Shown here: positions 58,830 through 64,000 of the stretch, piece after piece | How positions within the stretch are numbered: the stretch's first letter is position 1 | How the letters are laid out: each line of letters opens with the position of its first letter | Assembly (NCBI GenBank): GCA_040385825.1 | Contig: JAZKGQ010000002.1 | Coordinates: forward strand, 248,001-312,000 | Source of the DNA: JANNNF01 sp040385825 | Lineage (GTDB): Bacteria > Pseudomonadota > Alphaproteobacteria > Rhodobacterales > Rhodobacteraceae | Direction: 5' to 3' | Length of the DNA stretch: 64,000 nucleotides | Program-made: the position numbers and the translations under genes | The notes under the pieces: generated by a model | Databases searched by the model: none | The model's input: the letters and a program-made list of their open reading frames with translations, nothing else | What the model was told of the DNA's origin: nothing

Positions 58830-60658
58830 CCACGATCCGCCTGACCGCCGCCCAAGCGATGATCCGTTATCTTTCCGCCCAATTGGCCGAGGATGGCACC
58901 CCCTATATCGCCGGATGCTGGGGCATTTTCGGCCATGGCAACGTGGCGGGCCTGGGCGAGGCGCTGCAAGGCGCCAAGGGCCATTTCACCACCTACCGGG
59001 GCCAGAACGAACAGACCATGGCCCATGCCGCCATCGCCTATGCCAAGCAGTTGAACCGCCGCCACGCGATGATGGTCACGTCATCCATCGGGCCGGGGGC
59101 ACTGAACCTGGTGACGGCGGCGGGGGTGGCGCATGTCAACCGGCTGCCGGTGCTGTTCGTGCCGGGCGATGTGTTCGCCAACCGTGGCCCGGACCCGGTG
59201 TTGCAGCAGGTCGAGGATTTTGGTGACGGCACGATCAGTGCCAACGACTGTTTCCGCCCGGTCAGCCGCTATTTCGACCGCATCACCCGGCCTGAACAGT
59301 TGCTGACCGCCCTGCCGCGCGCGCTGCGCACCATGACCGATCCGGCGGAATGTGGCCCTGTGACGCTGGCCTTCTGTCAGGACGTGCAGGCCGAGGCTTA
59401 TGACTGGCCCGAGAGCTTCTTTGCCGCCAAGGTCTGGCGTACCCGCCGCGTGCAGCCCGACCCGGTGGAACTGGAGGCCGTGGCCGCCCTGATCGCGGGC
59501 GCGAAATCGCCGGTGATCGTGGCGGGCGGGGGCGTGCATTTTGCCCAGGCCACCGGGGCGCTGGCGGCTTTTGCATCGGCGTTTCAGATTCCGGTGGTGG
59601 AAACCCAGGCCGGGAAATCGTCGCTGCCCTGGGATCATCCGCTGAACCTTGGGCCTGTCGGCGTGACGGGTGCGGCTTCCGCCAATGCGGTCTGCGCGCA
59701 GGCCGATGTGGTGATCGGGGTTGGCACCCGGTTTCAGGATTTTACCACCGGGTCTTGGTCGCTGTTTTCCAATCCGAACCGCCGCCTGATCAGCCTGAAC
59801 GTCGCGGCCTATGATGCGATGAAACACGGGGCCGAACCGCTGTGCGCCGATGCTGGTGTCGGGCTGGAGGCGCTGGCCCGTGCCTTGGGCGACGCTAAGT
59901 TCGCGCCACCCTCCAAGGCGTTGAAGGCCGGCTGGTTCGCCTCGGTCGATCCGCTGACCGACGCGCCGCAGGATGGCAATGCGTTGCCGACCGACATGCA
60001 GGTGATCGGGGCGGTGCAGCGGGCCAGCGGCCCCGATACCGTGGTGATGAGTGCTGCCGGCACCATGCCCGGCGAGTTGCACAAGCTGTGGAAGGCCACG
60101 CGGCCGATGTCCTACCACATGGAATACGGGTTTTCCTGCATGGGGTACGAGGTGGCGGGGGCCTTGGGCATCAAGATGGCCGAACCGGGCCGCGACGTGG
60201 TCTGCATGGTGGGCGACGGCAGCTACATGATGGCCAACTCGGAGCTTGCGACCGCCGTGATGATGGGGGTCGGCTTTACCGTGGTGATCACCGACAACCG
60301 GGGCTACGGCTGCATCAACCGCTTGCAGCAGGGCACTGGCGGGGCACCCTTCAACAACATGCTGGACGACAGCCACCATGTGAACCCCAGCTACATCGAC
60401 TTTGTCGCCCATGCGGGCAGCATGGGGGCCAGGGCGTTGAAAGTGCAGGATATTGCGGGGCTGGAAGTGGCGCTGGCCGATGCCAGGGGATCGTCCATTC
60501 CGGTGGTGATCGTGATTGACACCGATGCCGGGCCATCGACCGAACCGGGCGGCACCTGGTGGGATGTGGCGGTGCCCGAGGTTTCCGTGCGCGCCGAAGT
60601 GAACGCCGCCCGTGCCAGATATGAAAAGAACACGAAAAAACAGCGGCTTGCCGACTGA
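58826..60658 (+). CDS. iolD: 3D-(3,5/4)-trihydroxycyclohexane-1,2-dione acylhydrolase
   Basis: A 610-residue ThDP enzyme that opens the ring of the inositol-derived diketone. MTTIRLTAAQAMIRYLSAQL, YIAGCWGIFGHGNVAGLGEA, FTTYRGQNEQTMAHAAIAYA with the catalytic glutamate and VCMVGDGSYMMANSELATAV with the ThDP/Mg motif are characteristic of IolD. The central FAD-like domain is normal. Its ATG overlaps the iolC stop (ATGA). iolE follows after 17 bases. Confidence 0.95.
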   Translation: MTTIRLTAAQAMIRYLSAQLAEDGTPYIAGCWGIFGHGNVAGLGEALQGAKGHFTTYRGQNEQTMAHAAIAYAKQLNRRHAMMVTSSIGPGALNLVTAAGVAHVNRLPVLFVPGDVFANRGPDPVLQQVEDFGDGTISANDCFRPVSRYFDRITRPEQLLTALPRALRTMTDPAECGPVTLAFCQDVQAEAYDWPESFFAAKVWRTRRVQPDPVELEAVAALIAGAKSPVIVAGGGVHFAQATGALAAFASAFQIPVVETQAGKSSLPWDHPLNLGPVGVTGAASANAVCAQADVVIGVGTRFQDFTTGSWSLFSNPNRRLISLNVAAYDAMKHGAEPLCADAGVGLEALARALGDAKFAPPSKALKAGWFASVDPLTDAPQDGNALPTDMQVIGAVQRASGPDTVVMSAAGTMPGELHKLWKATRPMSYHMEYGFSCMGYEVAGALGIKMAEPGRDVVCMVGDGSYMMANSELATAVMMGVGFTVVITDNRGYGCINRLQQGTGGAPFNNMLDDSHHVNPSYIDFVAHAGSMGARALKVQDIAGLEVALADARGSSIPVVIVIDTDAGPSTEPGGTWWDVAVPEVSVRAEVNAARARYEKNTKKQRLAD

Positions 60659-60675
60659 AGCGAAGGTAATACATC

Positions 60676-61575
60676 ATGATCCTCTACGGAACCAACCCGA
60701 TTGCCTGGTCGAATGACGACGACCAGACCCTTGGGGCCGATATCAGCCTTGAGACATGCCTGGATGATTGCATGAACATCGGCTTTGATGGCATTGAAAA
60801 GGGGCACAAATTCCCGACGACTGTTGACGGTCTGAAGGGAGCTTTGCACCCGCGCGGGCTGAAATTCGTGTCGGGCTGGCATTCGACCAATCTGCTGGTC
60901 AACAGCATCGAGGCTGAAAAGGCTGCGATGCAGCCATTTCTGGACGTGCTGAAAGGCATGGGCTGCAAGGTCATCATCGTCTGCGAAACCTCGAACGCGA
61001 TTCACGGTGCCGATGATCTGGCGGTGAACGACCGACCTCATCTGAAAGACGCCGGTTGGGCGGCCTTTGGCGCGGGGATCGAGGCACTGGCAGAGTATTC
61101 GGCAGCGCAGGGCATCACCCTTGCCTACCATCACCACATGGGCACCATTGTCGAGGCCGAGTGGGAGATCGACCGTCTGATGCATGAGACCGGGCCGCAC
61201 ACCCACCTGCTGCTGGACACCGGGCATTGCACCTTTGGCGGCGGCGATCCGGTGCGGCTGGCCAAGAAACACATGGGGCGCGTGGCGCATATCCATGCCA
61301 AGAACATCCGCCCCGATGTGATGAAACAGGTGCGCGAGCAGGGCCTGTCCTTCCTGGAAGGCGTGCGCCGCGGCGTGTTCACCGTGCCCGGCGATGCCGA
61401 AGGCGTGGTCGATTTCCACGGCGTGCTGGAGGTGGCGGCCACCCATGGCTATGACGGCTGGCTGGTGATCGAGGCCGAGCAAGACCCGGCGGTGCGCAAG
61501 CCTATGGACTATCAAAGCATGGGGTTGCGGGCGTTGAAGGGCTTTGCGAAACGGGCAGGGCTGGATCGGGGCTAG
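60676..61575 (+). CDS. iolE: Myo-inosose-2 dehydratase
   Basis: A 299-residue TIM-barrel protein of the xylose-isomerase-like family that dehydrates 2-keto-myo-inositol. MILYGTNPIAWSNDDDQTLG, GFDGIEKGHKFPTTVDGLKG, LAYHHHMGTIVEAEWEIDRL (metal histidines), LLLDTGHCTFGGGDPVRLAK and VAHIHAKNIRPDVMKQVREQ are IolE blocks. The start at 60676 follows GAAGCGAAGG. It belongs to the iolC-iolD-iolE run. Confidence 0.95.
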   Translation: MILYGTNPIAWSNDDDQTLGADISLETCLDDCMNIGFDGIEKGHKFPTTVDGLKGALHPRGLKFVSGWHSTNLLVNSIEAEKAAMQPFLDVLKGMGCKVIIVCETSNAIHGADDLAVNDRPHLKDAGWAAFGAGIEALAEYSAAQGITLAYHHHMGTIVEAEWEIDRLMHETGPHTHLLLDTGHCTFGGGDPVRLAKKHMGRVAHIHAKNIRPDVMKQVREQGLSFLEGVRRGVFTVPGDAEGVVDFHGVLEVAATHGYDGWLVIEAEQDPAVRKPMDYQSMGLRALKGFAKRAGLDRG

Positions 61576-61584
61576 CGGTGGAGC

Positions 61585-61632
61585 GGGGGCCAGCCCCCGC
61601 ACCCCCGAGATATTTATGAACAGATGATGAGG
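61585..61632 (+). repeat. Composite hairpin/GATATTT repeat between iolE and iolB
   Basis: GCGGGGGC-CA-GCCCCCGC is followed by ACCCCCGAGATATTTATG and AACAGATGATGAGG. The end of the repeat gives AGGGG just upstream of the iolB start, so it may also supply the ribosome-binding site. Confidence 0.72.
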
Positions 61633-61638
61633 GGCCAG

Positions 61639-62451
61639 ATGGATCTTTTGCGCAAGCCGACCGGAACGCATGGCAAGGTGCATGACATCACGCCTGCGAC
61701 CGCCGGATGGGGCTATGTCGGTTTTGCGCTGCACCGCCTGGTGGCAGGGGACCGGGTGGCCGAGGCGTCTGGCGACCGGGAACTGATCCTGGTGCTGGTC
61801 GAGGGCAAGGCGCAGGTCACGGTGGGCGCGCGCGACTTTGGCGAACTTGGTGACCGCATGGATGTGTTCGAGAAGACCCCGCCGCATTGCGTCTATGTGC
61901 CGGGGGATACCGGCTGGACCGCGGTGGCCACCACCGATTGCACGCTGGCGGTCTGTTCGGCCCCCGCCCTTGGCGATTATCCGGCGCAGCAGTTGGGACC
62001 AGAGGGCATCACCCTGACCCCGCGCGGCACCGGGGCCAACACTCGCCACATCAACAACATCGCGATGGAGGCCCGCGACGTGGCGGGCAGCCTGCTGGTG
62101 ACCGAAGTGTTCACCCCTGCCGGCAACTGGTCGTCCTACCCCAGCCACCGCCATGACGAGGATGATTTTCCCCGCATGACCTATCTGGAGGAGACCTATT
62201 ACATGCGGCTGAACCCCGGCCAGGGCTTCGGGATCCAGCGGGTCTATACCGAGGATGGCAGTCTGGACGTGACGATGGCGGTCAAGAACCATGATGTGAC
62301 GCTGGTGCCCAAAGGCCACCACCCCTGCGGCACCCCCTATGGCTATGAGATGTATTACCTGAACGTCATGGCCGGGCCGCGCCGCAACTGGCGGTTCCAG
62401 AACGATCCGGACCACGACTGGATCTTCAGGCGTGATAATCCCGCGACGTAA
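61639..62451 (+). CDS. iolB: 5-deoxy-glucuronate isomerase
   Basis: A 270-residue cupin-fold isomerase that converts 5-deoxy-glucuronate to 2-deoxy-5-keto-gluconate. MDLLRKPTGTHGKVHDITPA, RDFGELGDRMDVFEKTPPHC, VYVPGDTGWTAVA, the metal site NWSSYPSHRHDEDDFPRMTY and VPKGHHPCGTPYGYEMYYLN are IolB blocks. ATG 61639 is preferred over 61624 and 61627 because AGGGG lies 5 bases before it. It completes the iolCDEB set; iolA, iolG and a transporter are not in the window. Confidence 0.93.
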   Translation: MDLLRKPTGTHGKVHDITPATAGWGYVGFALHRLVAGDRVAEASGDRELILVLVEGKAQVTVGARDFGELGDRMDVFEKTPPHCVYVPGDTGWTAVATTDCTLAVCSAPALGDYPAQQLGPEGITLTPRGTGANTRHINNIAMEARDVAGSLLVTEVFTPAGNWSSYPSHRHDEDDFPRMTYLEETYYMRLNPGQGFGIQRVYTEDGSLDVTMAVKNHDVTLVPKGHHPCGTPYGYEMYYLNVMAGPRRNWRFQNDPDHDWIFRRDNPAT

Positions 62452-62914
62452 GCCCCGCAGACGACCCCGATGCCGGAACGATCAGATCGACCGTCAGGCC
62501 GGGGGCCTTGGCGCGGATTTCGCGCGCGATCATCCGCGGGTCGGGCAGGGCCGGGCACAGCACCCGCAGATGGCCGCCATAGCCCAAGCCTGACAGGATC
62601 TGCGCCACCAGTTCGGCATCGAAGCCCCGGCTGATCAGCGGGGTCAGCACCATGACCGGGCGCAGTTCATTCAGCAACTCGGCCGACAGCGCGTTGAACG
62701 CCCGCGCCACCACAACCACCGCGCGCCCCGCATCGACCAGCCCCAGATCAACGCCGGGCGGCAGTCCGATGGTCAGAATGACAGTGTCGCCCGCTGCTAG
62801 TGGCATGGGCGGGCCGGGCCGGAAAGACGGGCGCAGCAGGGCATCACGCGGCCTTTCGTTGCAAGCCACCAGACCCAACCCAGAGGATATGGCCCGGCGC
62901 AGGTTTCCACTCAT
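62426..62914 (-). CDS. Conserved hypothetical protein upstream of phoR
   Basis: A 162-residue protein starting MSGNLRRAISSGLGLVACNE. The second half, LLNELRPVMVLTPLISRGFD then AELVAQILSGLGYGGHLRVL, resembles the end of a receiver (response-regulator-like) fold, but the aspartate of a true receiver is not evident. It is divergent from phoR with 84 bases between the starts, which would suit joint regulation. It overlaps the iolB end by 26 bases. Function unknown. Confidence 0.6.
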   Translation of the reverse strand: MSGNLRRAISSGLGLVACNERPRDALLRPSFRPGPPMPLAAGDTVILTIGLPPGVDLGLVDAGRAVVVVARAFNALSAELLNELRPVMVLTPLISRGFDAELVAQILSGLGYGGHLRVLCPALPDPRMIAREIRAKAPGLTVDLIVPASGSSAGLTSRDYHA

Positions 62915-62998
62915 AAGGGTATACTGCTGGCCGCCATTGGCAAGAGGGTGCGGGGCGGCTATTTGCAGGGGCAGTCGATACGTCGCAAGGGGCGCGCC

Positions 62999-64000
62999 AT
63001 GACCGGACGGATCATCCAATCGCTGCTGGACGGCGTGCCGCTGCCCGCCTGTGTCATCGGGCGCGACGAGCGGATAGTGGCGGCCAATGCGCCTGCAGAG
63101 CCGATCATCGGCGCAGGCATGGTGGGGCGCCATCACGGGCTGGGTCTGCGCCAGCCCGCGCTGCTGGAGGCGATCGCCGCCACGCTGGCCGATTCAACCC
63201 CGCGCCATGTGCGGCTGGTGCTGCCGCAGGCCAGTCAGGAAGAAAACTTTGCCGTCACGCTGGCCCCGGTTCTGCCGGAGGGCACGCCTGGGGATGGCAG
63301 TTTTGGCGGCGGCGTTCTGCTGACCTTTCAGGACGTGACCGAACAGGCGCGTGCGGTGCAGATGCGGCGGGATTTCGTCGCCAATGTCAGTCACGAACTG
63401 CGCACGCCGCTGACCGCGCTGATGGGGTTCATCGAAACGCTGAAAGGGGCGGCCAGGGACGACCCCGCCGCAAGGTCGCGGTTTCTGGGCATCATGGAGC
63501 GTGAGGCCGGCCGGATGAACCGCCTTGTGCGCGACCTGCTGCATCTGAGCCGGGTCGAGGCCGAAGAACGCGTGCGCCCGCGCGACAGGGTGGATTTGCA
63601 GGCGCTGATCCAGATGGCGATTACCCCGCTGCGCGATGTGGCGGTGGCAACGCAGGTCGAGATCGCGGTGATCGGCACTCTGGGCGGGGTGATGGTGCCG
63701 GGGGATGCCGACCAGTTGACGCAGGTGTTTACCAATCTGGTCGAGAATGCGGTCAAATATGGCGGGGCGGGCAAGCGGGTCGAAGTGCGCCTGTCGCGCG
63801 AGGCCACGCTGCGCGGGCCTGCGTTGCGGGTGGATGTGGTCGATCAGGGCGAGGGGATCGACGCCATCCATCTGCCGCGCCTGACCGAGCGGTTCTACCG
63901 GGTTGACACCCACAGATCGCGCGAACAGGGCGGCACGGGTCTGGGCCTTGCGATCGTCAAGCACATCGTCAGCCGGCACCGGGGCTGGCTGAAGATCGAC
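62999..64000 (+). CDS. phoR: Phosphate-regulon sensor histidine kinase PhoR, partial
   Basis: The window ends inside this gene after 334 codons. The protein starts MTGRIIQSLLDGVPLPACVI with a PAS-like domain (residues 10-120: RIVAANAPAEPIIG...LLTFQDVTEQAR), then the H box FVANVSHELRTPLTALMGFI (phosphorylated histidine near residue 134), and the ATPase region with N box QVFTNLVENAVKYG and G boxes DVVDQGEGIDAI and GGTGLGLAIVKHIVSRH. It lacks the usual N-terminal membrane segments of PhoR. A start further upstream is not supported. The partner phoB is not in the window. Confidence 0.88.
   Translation, partial: MTGRIIQSLLDGVPLPACVIGRDERIVAANAPAEPIIGAGMVGRHHGLGLRQPALLEAIAATLADSTPRHVRLVLPQASQEENFAVTLAPVLPEGTPGDGSFGGGVLLTFQDVTEQARAVQMRRDFVANVSHELRTPLTALMGFIETLKGAARDDPAARSRFLGIMEREAGRMNRLVRDLLHLSRVEAEERVRPRDRVDLQALIQMAITPLRDVAVATQVEIAVIGTLGGVMVPGDADQLTQVFTNLVENAVKYGGAGKRVEVRLSREATLRGPALRVDVVDQGEGIDAIHLPRLTERFYRVDTHRSREQGGTGLGLAIVKHIVSRHRGWLKID

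Noticed and set aside
60391..62415. A 674-codon minus-strand frame opposite iolD, iolE and iolB
   Set aside because: All three plus-strand genes are firmly identified; the frame is a shadow.

Overview
The window is a high-GC chromosomal segment of an alphaproteobacterium, most likely a member of the Rhodobacteraceae/Paracoccaceae. The evidence is the gene families: a TakP-type TRAP transporter, a DksA lacking zinc cysteines, an RSP_2648-like PIN protein, a DUF2852 protein, an Entner-Doudoroff edd-eda pair, RTX proteins ending in Hint domains, and an iol cluster with a kinase-aldolase IolC. Nothing looks like a prophage, an IS element, a CRISPR array or a plasmid. Almost all of it reads as core and semi-core chromosome.

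Layout. 1-2672: branched-chain amino-acid synthesis (ilvI, the start of ilvN) on the minus strand, with a leader peptide and terminator upstream of ilvI and a BrnT/BrnA-type toxin-antitoxin pair between the two subunit genes. 3072-6767: a tripartite TRAP 2-oxoacid transporter whose binding protein (plus) converges on its two membrane genes (minus). 7046-15443: aminoacyl-transferase bpt, DUF2852, glnE, edd/eda and a lipoprotein. 15519-22434: an RlmI-like methyltransferase, a PIN protein, and a minus-strand group M48 protease / VWA protein / small membrane protein / DUF2927 lipoprotein / MoxR ATPase. 22606-29652: dksA, an FAD monooxygenase, dgt, erpA, a glyoxalase-like gene, xthA, dsbB, ypfJ and tRNA-Leu(CAA).

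30228-38459 is the most unusual part. Two large RTX proteins (957 and 1555 residues) with C-terminal Hint domains lie in tandem. The first is preceded by a predicted four-way-junction RNA, and both have CtrA-like TTAA-N7-TTAA sites upstream. 38445-52457: a MobA-like nucleotidyltransferase, a dimethylglycine/sarcosine dehydrogenase-like flavoprotein, a glycosyltransferase coupled to a branched-chain/amide ABC transporter (livM-livH-livF-livG and its binding protein), a PQQ sugar dehydrogenase, a GlxA-type regulator, a class II DAHP synthase and a PAS protein. 52661-54719: yicC-gmk-gamma carbonic anhydrase, each overlapping the next by four bases. 54774-62451: myo-inositol catabolism (oxidoreductase, RpiR regulator, iolC, iolD, iolE, iolB) with two GGAA-N6-TTCC-like operators. 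The window ends inside phoR.

Two dispersed repeat families occupy intergenic spaces. One is short palindromes with a GATGGGC...GCCCATC core, often supplying stop codons of flanking genes. The other is a GC hairpin followed by a conserved AT-rich tract (GATATTTATG...ACAGATGATGA). All functional calls rest on reading translations and motifs by eye; no database search was possible.
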